DNA of 64,000 nucleotides, taken from CAWGXZ01 sp963826695. GTDB lineage: Bacteria > Pseudomonadota > Gammaproteobacteria > Burkholderiales > Burkholderiaceae_C. The notes under the pieces are model-generated. The model did not search any database. It worked only from the letters and a program-made list of their open reading frames with translations, and was not told where the DNA came from. Location: positions 124,001 to 188,000 of the forward strand of contig CAWGXZ010000006.1 in assembly GCA_963826695.1 (NCBI GenBank). The letters run 5' to 3'. Made by a program: the position numbers and the translations under genes. How positions within the stretch are numbered: position 1 is the first letter of the stretch; each line of letters begins with the position of its first letter. Of this stretch, positions 53,372 to 62,542 are shown one piece after another.

Positions 53372-53379
53372 GCGCGCCG

Positions 53380-54570
53380 TTACTCGGGCGGCGCGATGTG
53401 CCCTGCCAGCGCCGCCATGACGTCCGACTGGGTCAGCATGCCGACCAGCCGCCGCTCGCCGTCGATCACCGGCACGTGGTGATGGCCGCTGCCGACGAAC
53501 AGCGGCAGGACGTCGATCAGGCGCTGCTCGCAATCCACCACCACCGCAGCCGCGGTCATCATCTGGCCGACGACTTCGGGCTTGCTCGTGTGGCTGGAAA
53601 GGCTGCTGCGGATGAAGCCCCGCAGCCGCTGGGTGAAGCCTTCGTGCTGGTCCAGGTCCTTCGAGCGAAGGAAGTCGGTCAGCGTGATCACGCCGATCAC
53701 CCGACGGGCGGTGTCCACCACCGGCAGCGCCTTGATGCGGTGCTGGCGCAGCAGCGTCCACGCCTGCTGCAGCGGCGTGCCGAAATCGACGCTTCTCGGG
53801 TCGTGCGACATGATGTCGGCGCAGCGGGTCTCGGCCAGCCGGCGCTCGCTGGCCTGGGCTTCGGTCTGCTCGAACAGCGCCTGCAGGTCGTCGCGGCTGA
53901 CGTCGAGCAGCTGGTTGTAACGGGCGAGCACCGCATCGATGTCGACCTCGCTGCCGCTCGGCCGCGCCGTCGGCGTCACCTCGGGGGCTGCCCGCTGGAC
54001 GTGCGGATAGCGCCGCCCGGTGGCGTTGTTGTAGGCCATGCCGAAGCCGACCAGCAGCACCGAGTTGGCGAGCACCGGGAAGAAGACGGCGGACAGGTCG
54101 CCGACGCCGGCAGCGACCATCATCAGCGCGGTGGCCGCGCCCGGCGGATGCAGGCAGCGCAGCGCCAGCATGACGCCGATCGCCAGGCCGACCGCGGCCA
54201 TGGCGGCGAGGTCGGGCGCGGCGATCCAGCGCACGCAGCCGACGCCGACCAGTGCCGACAGCGTGGTGCCGGCGAGCACCGGCCACGGCTGCGCCAGCGG
54301 ACTCGCCGGCAGGCCGACGATCAGCAGCGCACTGGCGGCGATCGGCGGCACGATCCAGTGCAGCCGCGTTCCCGGCCCCCACCAGGAGCACAGCACCGCA
54401 ATTGCGAACACCACCAGGGCAACCCCGATGGTGAACCGCAGCCGCTCGCGCCAGTCGATCGACAGCGGTGCCGGCCGGAAGGCTTCGATCCAGGCCGCGA
54501 GGCCGCGTGGACGCGCCACCGGCGCGGCAGCGGTCGGCGGTGTGACGGAGACAGGTTTGGTCGGCGGCAT
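53380..54570 (-). CDS. HPP-family membrane protein with two CBS domains
   Basis: A 396-residue protein. Four or five helices of the HPP domain are at about residues 45-175, with the signature ALRCLHPPGAATALM. A soluble part carries two CBS modules: CADIMSHDPRSVDFGTPLQQ to VIGVITLTDFLRSKDLD, and VVGQMMTAAAVVVDCEQRL to RRLVGMLTQSDVMAALAG. CBS pairs bind adenosine ligands. HPP proteins are linked with nitrite or anion movement in plastids and bacteria; exact cargo is unknown. ATG 54570 is the start (MPPTKPVSVTPPTA). Confidence 0.85.
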   Translation of the reverse strand: MPPTKPVSVTPPTAAAPVARPRGLAAWIEAFRPAPLSIDWRERLRFTIGVALVVFAIAVLCSWWGPGTRLHWIVPPIAASALLIVGLPASPLAQPWPVLAGTTLSALVGVGCVRWIAAPDLAAMAAVGLAIGVMLALRCLHPPGAATALMMVAAGVGDLSAVFFPVLANSVLLVGFGMAYNNATGRRYPHVQRAAPEVTPTARPSGSEVDIDAVLARYNQLLDVSRDDLQALFEQTEAQASERRLAETRCADIMSHDPRSVDFGTPLQQAWTLLRQHRIKALPVVDTARRVIGVITLTDFLRSKDLDQHEGFTQRLRGFIRSSLSSHTSKPEVVGQMMTAAAVVVDCEQRLIDVLPLFVGSGHHHVPVIDGERRLVGMLTQSDVMAALAGHIAPPE

Positions 54571-54586
54571 GGGGGTCCGTGCACCC

Positions 54587-55348
54587 TCAGCGGCCGCTCT
54601 GCGGCGCGCCGTCGACGAAGACCTCGAGTTCGCCCGGTGCAAAGGCGATCCACGCCTCGTCGGTGGTCAGCGGCTCGGTGACGACGACGCAGACCCGGTC
54701 GCCTGGGGAGGTCAGCTCGGCAAAGTCGACGCTGAGGTCATCGTCCTGCAGCCGGGCACGGCGAAAGGGATGCTGGCGCACCAGGCGGAACAGCCGGGTC
54801 GAGGCGTGTGCCCACAGCGCCTCGCCGTTGCTGAGCATGAAGTTGAAGGTGCCGTGGGCGGCGACCTGCGGCACCAGCTCGCGCAGCGTGTTCGTCAACT
54901 CGGCGATCGGCGGCACGTCGGCGTGTGCCTTGGCCAGTTCCTGCATCAGCCAGCAGAAGGCGCGCTCGCTGTCGGTGTCGCCGACCGGCCGGAAGGCCGC
55001 GTGCAGCCGCGGCGCGTAACGGTCGAGGTTGCCGTTGTGCGCGAACACCCAGTAGCGGCCCCACAGCTCGCGAACGAAGGGATGGGTGTTCTCCAGCGCC
55101 ACCTGGCCCTGCGTCGCCTTGCGGATGTGCGCGATGGTGTTGGTCGAGCGGATCGGATAGCGCCGCACCATGTCGGCCACCGGCGAGTCGCGGGCGCTGT
55201 GCGGGTCGACGAACAGGCGCACGCCGCGCTGCTCGAAGAAGGCCACGCCGAAGCCGTCCTTGTGCTCGTCAGCGCGGCTGGAAAAGCCGGTGAAGCTGAA
55301 AACGATGTCGGTCGGCGTGTTGGCGTTGAGCCCGAGCAGCTGGCACAT
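54587..55348 (-). CDS. Class II glutamine amidotransferase (YafJ-like)
   Basis: A 253-residue Ntn-type hydrolase with the nucleophile Cys2 right after the initiator (MCQLLGLNANTPTDIVFSF). HKDGFGVAFFEQRGVRLFVD, HIRKATQGQVALENTHPFVR and WVFAHNGNLDRY match the GATase II substrate pocket. No synthase domain is attached, so ammonia is released to an unknown acceptor, or it has hydrolytic functions as proposed for YafJ. It follows the geranylgeranyl-reductase-like gene by 16 bp. Confidence 0.88.
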   Translation of the reverse strand: MCQLLGLNANTPTDIVFSFTGFSSRADEHKDGFGVAFFEQRGVRLFVDPHSARDSPVADMVRRYPIRSTNTIAHIRKATQGQVALENTHPFVRELWGRYWVFAHNGNLDRYAPRLHAAFRPVGDTDSERAFCWLMQELAKAHADVPPIAELTNTLRELVPQVAAHGTFNFMLSNGEALWAHASTRLFRLVRQHPFRRARLQDDDLSVDFAELTSPGDRVCVVVTEPLTTDEAWIAFAPGELEVFVDGAPQSGR

Positions 55349-55364
55349 CGCCGCCCCGTCGCGC

Positions 55365-56618
55365 CTAGCGCTGGAACACCAGCCGCATCAGCCCGCGCGG
55401 CGACAGCGGGTTGCTCGGCAGATGGGTTTCCTCGAGCACCGCGCTCATCCGCTTCAGGCGGCTCGGGCTGCGCCTGGCGCTCCACACCAGCAGGTCGACC
55501 AACCAGGGGTGGCTGTTGACCGAGTTCGCCTTCTCGTACACCGCGTAGCGCGGCCGCAGCGCGAGCAGCCGCTCCTGGTAGGTGTCGCGGACCGCGGCCT
55601 CGGCGCGCGCGCCGGCGCGCCCTTCGAGCACCGCCTCGGCAGCAAGGATGCCGGTCTCGAGCGCCTTGCCGATGCCCTCGCCGGTGAAGGCGTAGGTGGT
55701 GCCTGCCGCCTCGCCGCAGACGATCAGCCCGGGGCGGTGGTAGCGCGCGCCGTCGAGCGAGCAGCGCAGCGGCGCGCCCTTCGGCTCGACCGCCCAGGTG
55801 CCGCCGCCGATCAGCTCGCCCGCCGGCGCATAGATGCGGGCGAAGGTCTGCAGCATCTCGCGCAGGTTGACGTCGCGCATGTCGCCGCCGGTGGCACCCT
55901 TGGCATGGCTGTGCATGACGCCGACGCCGACGTTGAAGAGGCCGTTGCCGCAGGGAAATATCCAGCCGTAGCCGGACTTGATCTCGCCATGCCAGAGCAC
56001 CTCGAGCCGGGTGATGCGCTCGCTCATCGCCGGGTTGTGCACATAGCCGCGCAGCGCGATGGCACTCGGCGTGCGCCGCTCGCACATGCCCGCCGCCTGC
56101 AGCGCCTGCGGCACCGCGCCGCTGGCGAGCAGCACCCAGTCGGCGCGGATGTCGTGCGTCTGCTGGCCGTGCTGCAGCCGCGCGCCGACGACCTTCTTCA
56201 CACCGTCCTGCTCTTCCTCGATCGGCGCCAGGAAGCGCGCCGGCGCGATCATCTTCGCGCCCGCCGCGGCGGCAGCCCGGCAGACGATCAGGTCGAGCTG
56301 CTTGCGCGGCAGCACCGAAAGCGTGCCGGGAATGTCGACATGGCCGCCGCGCGGACCGATGCACGCCAGGTGCGTGGCCCGCTGCGCCGCCTCGAGCACC
56401 TCGTCGAGCACGCCGAGCTTGCGCAAGGCGTTGTGCGCGTCGGGAATCAGCCCGTCGCCACAGACCTTGTCGCGTGGAAAGGCGTGCTGGTCGACCAGGA
56501 CGACGTCGACCCCTGCCAGCGCCAGCGTGCGCGCCGCGGCGCTGCCGGCCGGACCCGCGCCGACGACAAGCACCTCGCAACGGGCCGGCAGCTGGTTGAA
56601 TTCGCGGTTCAGGGACAT
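55365..56618 (-). CDS. Geranylgeranyl-reductase-family FAD oxidoreductase
   Basis: A 417-residue flavoprotein. The N-terminal FAD site is CEVLVVGAGPAGSAAARTLA, followed by FPRDKVCGDGLIPDAHNAL, the PCGG-like turn of the family, and GLIVCGEAAGTTYAFTGEG, the second FAD motif. The family reduces isoprenoid or polyene side chains or hydroxylates aromatic lipids. The neighbours give no clear pathway. The C-terminal 70 residues are basic and helical. Confidence 0.85.
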   Translation of the reverse strand: MSLNREFNQLPARCEVLVVGAGPAGSAAARTLALAGVDVVLVDQHAFPRDKVCGDGLIPDAHNALRKLGVLDEVLEAAQRATHLACIGPRGGHVDIPGTLSVLPRKQLDLIVCRAAAAAGAKMIAPARFLAPIEEEQDGVKKVVGARLQHGQQTHDIRADWVLLASGAVPQALQAAGMCERRTPSAIALRGYVHNPAMSERITRLEVLWHGEIKSGYGWIFPCGNGLFNVGVGVMHSHAKGATGGDMRDVNLREMLQTFARIYAPAGELIGGGTWAVEPKGAPLRCSLDGARYHRPGLIVCGEAAGTTYAFTGEGIGKALETGILAAEAVLEGRAGARAEAAVRDTYQERLLALRPRYAVYEKANSVNSHPWLVDLLVWSARRSPSRLKRMSAVLEETHLPSNPLSPRGLMRLVFQR

Positions 56619-56651
56619 GAGGGACGAAGCGGTGCGGGCGGAAGGGCGATT

Positions 56652-58088
56652 CTAGGGAGCCGGCCCGGCCGGGGGAGGCCCGGCATGCATTTGCCAGGCG
56701 GCAACGATCGCCACCGCGGTGATCAGCCCGAGCACGGCAAAGGTTTCATGAAAGGCGCGCAGCGGCAGGTCGTCATGCACCCGCAGCCGCCATTCGAGCA
56801 CGATGCCGGCGCCGCTGATGCCGACCGCACCGCCGAGCTGGCGCAGGAAATTGATCGCGCTCGATCCGCGCGAGATCAGCTCGGCCGGCAGACCGCGCAT
56901 CGCCCCGAGGCTCAGCGCCGGCAGGATGCAGCCGAGGCCGACCCGGCCGATCACCGTCCACAGCATGATCATTGCGAGCGCGGTGTCGAGCCCGACGCTG
57001 ACCATCACGCCGAACGAAGCCGCCAGCAGCAGCAGGCCGAAGGCAACCAGCCGGGCCGGGTCGATGCGGTCGGCCAGCCGCCCGGCGACCGGAATCACCA
57101 GCGCCAGCACGATGCCCGCCGGCAGCAACACCGCGCCAGCGCGCGAAGGCGCCATCGCCAGCCCGAGCAGCATGAACACCGGCACCAGGTAGGTCGAGCC
57201 GAACAGCGCCGCGCCGTAGATGAACGAGACGCAGCTGCCCATGGCGAAGACGCGGTAGGCGAAGAGGCGCGGCTCCATCAGCGGCTCGGCGATGCGCCGC
57301 TGGCGTACCACGAAGGCCGCTGCCGCCAAGGCGGTCAGGACCAGGAGTCCGGCCCCGATGCCCGTGGTGCGGCCCTGCAGCTCGGCCAGGCCGTTGAGGC
57401 CGGCCAGCACCGCGACGGTCAGCAGCGCCAGCCCGACGACGTCGAGCCGGCTGCTGCGCTCGCGCACCGCGGCGCCACCCGGTGCGCTGTGCGGCAGGTA
57501 GCGCCGGGCGAGCGCCAGCGCCACAAGGCAAAACGGCACCACGACGAAGAAGATCGAGCGCCAGCCGAAGGCCTCGACCAGCACGCCACCGATGCTCGGG
57601 CCCACCGCCGGCGCCAGCACCACGCCGAAGCCGAAAACGCCCATCGCCTTGCCCTGCTCGCCGCGGTCGAAGGCATGGAGGACGATGATCGCCGGAATCG
57701 GCTGCAGCACGCCGGCGGCAAGGCCCTCGACCACACGCATCGCCAGCACCCAGCCGAAGGTCTGCGCCAGGCCGCCGGCGATGCCGCCGGCCATCAGCAG
57801 CGCCACGGCGCCGGCGTACAGGCGGCGGTAGCCGTGGCGTTCGAGCAGCCACGGCGTCGTCAGCATCGAGACGGTCATCGCCGCCATGAAGCCCGACGAC
57901 AACCACTGCGCCCGGTCCTGGCCGAGCACGAAATGGCGGCTCAGGTCGGGCAGGGCGACATTGATGATGGTCGACGCCATGATCGACGCCATCGTGCCGA
58001 TCATCACCGTCAGCAGCACCCACCAGCGGTAGCGCGGGCCGTGCCGCGCCTGCAGCGCGGCGAGCGTCGGCGGCGACGCCACGCTCAA
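56652..58088 (-). CDS. DHA2-type (14-helix) MFS drug exporter
   Basis: A 478-residue transporter. WWVLLTVMIGTMASIMASTI and INVALPDLSRHF form the first helix and antiporter motif; MGVFGFGVVLAPAVGPSIGG is motif C of drug-proton antiporters. Fourteen helices can be counted. There is no ATG near the N-terminus; TTG 58088 overlaps the stop of the upstream small membrane protein (TTGA), giving coupled translation; GTG 58082 is an alternative. No periplasmic adaptor gene is present. Confidence 0.83.
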   Translation of the reverse strand: MSVASPPTLAALQARHGPRYRWWVLLTVMIGTMASIMASTIINVALPDLSRHFVLGQDRAQWLSSGFMAAMTVSMLTTPWLLERHGYRRLYAGAVALLMAGGIAGGLAQTFGWVLAMRVVEGLAAGVLQPIPAIIVLHAFDRGEQGKAMGVFGFGVVLAPAVGPSIGGVLVEAFGWRSIFFVVVPFCLVALALARRYLPHSAPGGAAVRERSSRLDVVGLALLTVAVLAGLNGLAELQGRTTGIGAGLLVLTALAAAAFVVRQRRIAEPLMEPRLFAYRVFAMGSCVSFIYGAALFGSTYLVPVFMLLGLAMAPSRAGAVLLPAGIVLALVIPVAGRLADRIDPARLVAFGLLLLAASFGVMVSVGLDTALAMIMLWTVIGRVGLGCILPALSLGAMRGLPAELISRGSSAINFLRQLGGAVGISGAGIVLEWRLRVHDDLPLRAFHETFAVLGLITAVAIVAAWQMHAGPPPAGPAP

Positions 58089-58581
58089 CGCACGCGGCCT
58101 TCGCCGACCGCCGTCTGCCCGAAGACGACGCGGAATTCCGCGCCCGGCGCGAACCGCGGCAGCGCCACCCCGGGCACCAGGAACTGCAGTTCGACCGCCG
58201 CCGCTCGGCATCCGCCGGTGCGGCGCTGCGCAGCCGGGCGGTGAAGGCTTCGCTGCCTTGCAGCAGCGTGCAGGCGAGCGGGCGCGCGAGGTCGGGCGTT
58301 GCGGCGTCGAAGCGCACGTCGGCCAGACGCTCGGCAACGAATGGCGCCTGCGGCGGGAAGCCGGTGGTAGGCGGCCGGCGCGCAAAGCGCGCCATCAGAT
58401 AGCCGATGATGTTGCCGACCGCCGGCACCCACAGCACCAGCAGCAGCGTGCCGAGGTCGTGGATCAGCGAAGCCGGGTCGCTGAGATGGCGCACGACCGC
58501 GCCGACTGCCGCCAGCGCGAGCAGCACGACCACGATGAGGCGCCGGCGCCTCTGAATCCGGCTGACGACGGGTTTGCCCAT
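58085..58581 (-). pseudogene. Small membrane protein of unknown family, one frameshift
   Basis: About 165 residues after correction. Two transmembrane helices lie near residues 14-34 and 45-65 (LIVVVLLALAAVGAVVRHL, TLLLVLWVPAVGNIIGYLMA), then a soluble beta domain with FPPQAPFVAERLADVRFDA. The frame changes near 58205: the sensible continuation VELQFLVPGVALPRFAPGAE lies in another frame and ends GEGRVR. One base missing, or two extra, explains it. The stop overlaps the TTG of the MFS gene. Function unknown. Confidence 0.6.
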
Positions 58582-58774
58582 TCGCTGCTTCAGCCGAGCA
58601 CCACGAGAACAGCGCGGCGGGTTTTCGAGGCGCCGATGGCGCTCAGCGCCGCCGCCGCGGCGGAAAAGAACCGGCGGCGGACGAGCGGCTCTGCGGTTGG
58701 AGCCGCCATTCCGGTTCGGCCGATCGCGACAAGTCCAATCCGTTCAATGCCGCCACCGGCGTTGCGTCGAACGC

Positions 58775-60971
58775 TCACCCCGCGTCAACCCCCGCCTTGA
58801 CCCGCAACCGCCACGCATGCAGCAGCGGCTCCGTATACCCGCTCGGCTGCTCCTTGCCCTTGAACACCAGATCGAGCGCCGCCCGGTACGCCGACGACGT
58901 TTCGAAGTTCCCCGCCATCGGCTGGTAGAGCGGATCGCCGGCGTTCTGCTGGTCGACGACCGCGGCCATGCGCTCGAAGGTCGCGCGCACCTGCGCCTCG
59001 GTGACGACGCCGTGGTGCAGCCAGTTGGCGATGTGCTGGCTGCTGATGCGCAGCGTCGCGCGGTCCTCCATCAGGCCGACGTTGTGGATGTCGGGCACCT
59101 TCGAGCAGCCGACGCCCTGGTCGATCCAGCGCACGACATAACCCAGGATGCCCTGGGCGTTGTTGTCGAGCTCCTGCTGCTTGTCGGCATCCGACCAGTT
59201 CGGATTCGTGGCCACCGGCACCGTCAGCAGGCCGGTGAGCAGCTTGTCGCGCTCGCCGTCGGCATCGGTCTGCTCGAGCTCCTGCTGGATCGCGGCCACG
59301 TCGACCTGGTGGTAGTGCAGCGCATGCAGCGTCGCTGCCGTGGGCGAGGGCACCCAGGCGGTGTTGGCACCGGCCTTCGGATGGGCGATCTTCTGTTCGA
59401 GCATCGCCGCCATCAGGTCGGGCATCGCCCACATGCCCTTGCCGATCTGCGCCTTGCCGCGCAGGCCGCATGAAAGCCCCACCAGCACGTTGTTGCGCTC
59501 GTAGGACTGGATCCACGGCGTCGCCTTCATGTCGCCCTTGCGCAGCATCGGCCCGGCGAGCATGGCGGTGTGCATCTCGTCGCCGGTGCGGTCGAGGAAG
59601 CCGGTGTTGATGAACGCCACCCGCGCGGCGGCCTCGCCGATGCACGCCTTCAGGTTGACGCTGGTGCGGCGCTCCTCGTCCATGATGCCGAGCTTGACGG
59701 TGTTCGGCGCCAGGCCGAGCAGCTGCTCGACCCGGCCGAACAGCTCGCCGGCAAAGGCGACCTCGGCGGGGCCGTGCATCTTCGGCTTGACGATGTAGAC
59801 CGAGCCGGTGCGCGAATTGCGGATGCCACCCGCGCCACGGCCCTGCAGGTCGTGCATGGCGATGGCCACCGTCACCACCGCATCGAGGATGCCTTCGGGA
59901 ATCTCGCGCTCGCCGTCGTACAGGATGGCCGGGTTGGTCATCAGGTGGCCGACATTGCGCAGGAACATCAGCGAGCGGCCGTGCAGCCGCACCTCGCCGC
60001 CGTCCGGCGCCGTGTAGACGCGGTCGGGGTTGAGGCCGCGGGTGAAGCTGCTTGCCGCCCTTGCTGACCTGCTCGGTCAGGGTGCCTTTCAGGATGCCGA
60101 GCCAGTTGCGGTAGGCGATCACCTTGTCTTCGGCGTCGACCACGGCGACCGAGTCCTCCAGGTCGAGGATCGTCGACAGCGCGGCTTCGAGCACCACGTC
60201 GGCCACGCCGGCTGCATCGCCGGCGCCGATCGGCGTGCTGCGGTCGATGCGGATTTCCAGATGCAGGCCGTGGTGGCGCAGCAGCACCGCCGACGGCGAC
60301 GCCGCGTCGCCCTGCCAGCCGACCAGCGTGGCGCCGCCAGCGAGCGCCGCCGTCGCGCCGCCCTGCAGCGCGACCACCAGCCGGCCGCCTTCGATGCGGT
60401 AGCCGGTGGCGTCCGCATGCGAGCCGCCTTCGAGCGGCGCCGCCTGATCGAGGAAGCGGCGCGCATAGGCGATCACCTCGGCGCCGCGCTGCGGGTCGTA
60501 GCCCGCCCCGGTCGTCCCGGTCTGCGCAATCGCGTCGGTGCCGTAGAGCGCGTCGTAGAGCGAGCCCCAGCGCGCATTGGCAGCGTTGAGCGCGTAGCGC
60601 GCGTTGAGCACCGGCACCACCAGCTGCGGGCCGGCCTGGCGCGCCAGCTCGTCGTCGACGTTGGCGGTCGTCGCCTGCACATTGGCCGGCGGCGGCACCA
60701 GGTAGCCGATCGACTCGAGAAAGCCGCGGTAGGCCGCCATGTCGGCGATCGGACCCGGGTTGCGGGCATGCCACTCGTCGAGCTGTGACTGCAGCCGGTC
60801 GCGCTCGGCAAGCAGCTCACGGTTCTTCGGTGCCAGGTCGGCGACCAGCGCGTCGAAGCCGCGCCAGAAATCGGCGCTCTGCACACCGGTGTCGGGCAGC
60901 ACCTCGGATTCGATGAAGCGGTGCAGCACGGTGGCGACCTGAAGTCGGTGGCAGGGGATGCGGTCGGTCAT
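58775..60971 (-). pseudogene. glcB: glcB, malate synthase G, one +1 frameshift
   Basis: Malate synthase G condenses glyoxylate and acetyl-CoA to malate in the glyoxylate bypass. ATG 60971 (MTDRIPCHRLQVATVL). Conserved text includes ILDLEDSVAVVDAEDKVIAY with the metal-binding acidic residues, RLHGRSLMFLRNVGHLMTNP, MHGPAEVAFAGELFGRVEQL, GIMDEERRTSVNLKACI and YVVRWIDQGVGCSKVPDI. A single extra C near 60042, after EQVSKGGK, breaks the frame before SFTRGLNPDRVYTAPDGG. Corrected length about 731 residues, normal for isoform G. Likely a sequence error. Confidence 0.92.
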
Positions 60972-61008
60972 TTGCGGGTCCTCGATGCGGAAAGGTGTGG
61001 CAGAAGGT

Positions 61009-61734
61009 TCAGGAAGGAAAAAATCCGAGCACGTCGCGCAGGCTTCGGCCGATGCGCGTCGGCGGGGGGTCGAGCGACTCGAACGGCAGGTCCTGCCGGT
61101 TGATCCAGAGCGTGGTGTAGCCGTACCAGGTGGCGCCGAGCGCATCCCAGCCGTTGCTCGAGACGAACAGGATTTGCGCGGCGGCAAGGCCGAAGGCTTG
61201 CGGCCCGAGCGCGTAGGCGGCGGGGTCGGTCTTGAAGCGGCGCACCGGGTCGACGCTCAGCACCTGGTCGAGCAGCGTGTCGAAACCGGCATGGGCCACC
61301 AGCGGATCGAGCATGGCCGCGTCGCCGTTGCTCAGGATGCCGGTGCGAATGCCGCGCGCCCGGAGTTCGACCAGCACCTCGCGATTTTCAGGAAACGGGC
61401 TCAGGCGCAGGTACTGCGCCATCAGCTGCTCCTCGGCGTCGCCACCCCGCGGCAGGCGCAGCCGCTCGATGGCATGGCGCAACCCGGCTCGGGTGAGTTC
61501 GCTGAAGGGACGGTAATGCGCCCCGTTCTCGCCGCTCATCGAGCACAGGCGCGAATACTCGATCTGCTTGTCGCGCCAGATCACGACGAGCCGCTCGCCG
61601 AAGCCGGGGAACAGCTGCTCGGCAAGGGCACCGACGCTGTAGACGTCGAACAGCGTTCCGTAGGCATCGAACAGCACGGCGCCTGGGACTGCGGCAGGGC
61701 TTTGGGGTGGCAGGTCGGGCAGCAAGGCAGACAT
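61009..61734 (-). CDS. Haloacid dehalogenase type II
   Basis: A 241-residue HAD hydrolase. Motif I is GAVLFDAYGTLFDVYSVG with the nucleophile Asp, motif II GIRTGILSNGDAAMLDPLV, motif III Lys in VRRFKTDPAAYALG and motif IV FVSSNGWDALGATWYG. DAYGTLFD, SNG and SSNGWD are the wording of L-2-haloacid dehalogenases. ATG 61734 (MSALLPDLPPQSP). It lies 37 bp downstream of malate synthase G in the same direction sense but the physical order places it upstream, so both could share a transcript. Confidence 0.9.
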   Translation of the reverse strand: MSALLPDLPPQSPAAVPGAVLFDAYGTLFDVYSVGALAEQLFPGFGERLVVIWRDKQIEYSRLCSMSGENGAHYRPFSELTRAGLRHAIERLRLPRGGDAEEQLMAQYLRLSPFPENREVLVELRARGIRTGILSNGDAAMLDPLVAHAGFDTLLDQVLSVDPVRRFKTDPAAYALGPQAFGLAAAQILFVSSNGWDALGATWYGYTTLWINRQDLPFESLDPPPTRIGRSLRDVLGFFPS

Positions 61735-61910
61735 ACGAGGTTCGAGAGGTGTCCAGGCGCGCAATGTATTCCGCTTGAGCCTTGCCCCGCCCGGGGGCCC
61801 GACCGCCGCGGCGTGGGGGCGGAGCCTACCCGGCGGCGGCCGGTGCGCCGATGGGCCCCCCACAGGCGGTGGCAACCGGCTCGCCTCGGTGTGCTCGGGC
61901 ACCCGCCATG

Positions 61911-61934
61911 AAAAAACCCGGCCGGGGCCGGGCT
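61911..61934 (-). terminator. Rho-independent terminator of the PsiF-repeat gene
   Basis: On the minus strand AGCCCGGCC, CC and GGCCGGG form a strong GC hairpin followed directly by TTTTTT. It lies about 20 bp after the stop at 61954, in the right orientation for the PsiF-repeat gene. Confidence 0.88.
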
Positions 61935-61953
61935 TCGTGGAGTCGCCGCCAAT

Positions 61954-62438
61954 TCACGCCGGCTTGTTGCTCAGGCAGCCCTTCATGAACGCCCTGCGCT
62001 CGTCGCCGGACTTGCCCTTGGCGTCGGCGTTGCAGGTCTTCATGCGGCTTTGCTGCGTTTCCGGGCCTGACGAGGTTCCCTGCGCCTGCTTGGTCTCCTT
62101 GGCGTCCTTGGCCCGCCAGCGGTCGCCGACACCGCCTTGTCGCCGGCCTTGGCATCACCGGTCTTCGTTGAGAGGCACTCCTTCATCACGGCACGGCGCT
62201 CGTCGCCCTTCATACCGGCGGCTTTCTCGTTGCATTCCTTCATCCTCGACTGCTGCGACGCCGGCTTGCTCGCCGCCCGCGGCGAGCTGGCGGCGGCGCT
62301 CGTGGCACTCGTGGTGCTCATTGCACTCGTTGCGCGCGGGGCACTCGCGGCGCGCGCGCCGCTGGCCGCGTCGGCGGCGTGCGCCAGCGGCGACAGCACC
62401 AAGGCAAGCAGGGCGGCGGTCGTCAGCATGTTCTTCAT
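61954..62438 (-). pseudogene. Exported protein with two PsiF repeats, one frameshift between them
   Basis: About 160 residues after correction. ATG 62438 has GAGGAG just upstream and begins a signal peptide (MLTTAALLALVLSPLAHAAD). A long Ala/Ser/Thr-rich linker follows, then the first PsiF repeat RMKECNEKAAGMKGDERRAV with MKECLS. The frame changes near 62120 (one base missing or two extra); in the new frame KDAKETKQAQG leads to the second repeat RMKTCNADAKGKSGDERRAF with MKGCLSNKPA and the stop. PsiF proteins are phosphate-starvation-inducible in Escherichia coli; function is unknown. A terminator follows. Confidence 0.78.
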
Positions 62439-62542
62439 CGGGAACTCCTCGTTTCGCGGCGTGATTGCCGGCGACGATTCGAGCATGGCGGCGCAAGGCC
62501 GGCAATCCGGTGCTGCGGCAGGACTGTCGAATCGGCGCAACG

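Noticed and set aside
55170..58244. 1024-codon plus-strand open frame
   Set aside because: Lies opposite three well-supported minus-strand genes and reads as low-complexity Arg/Gln/His/Asp text; a GC shadow.
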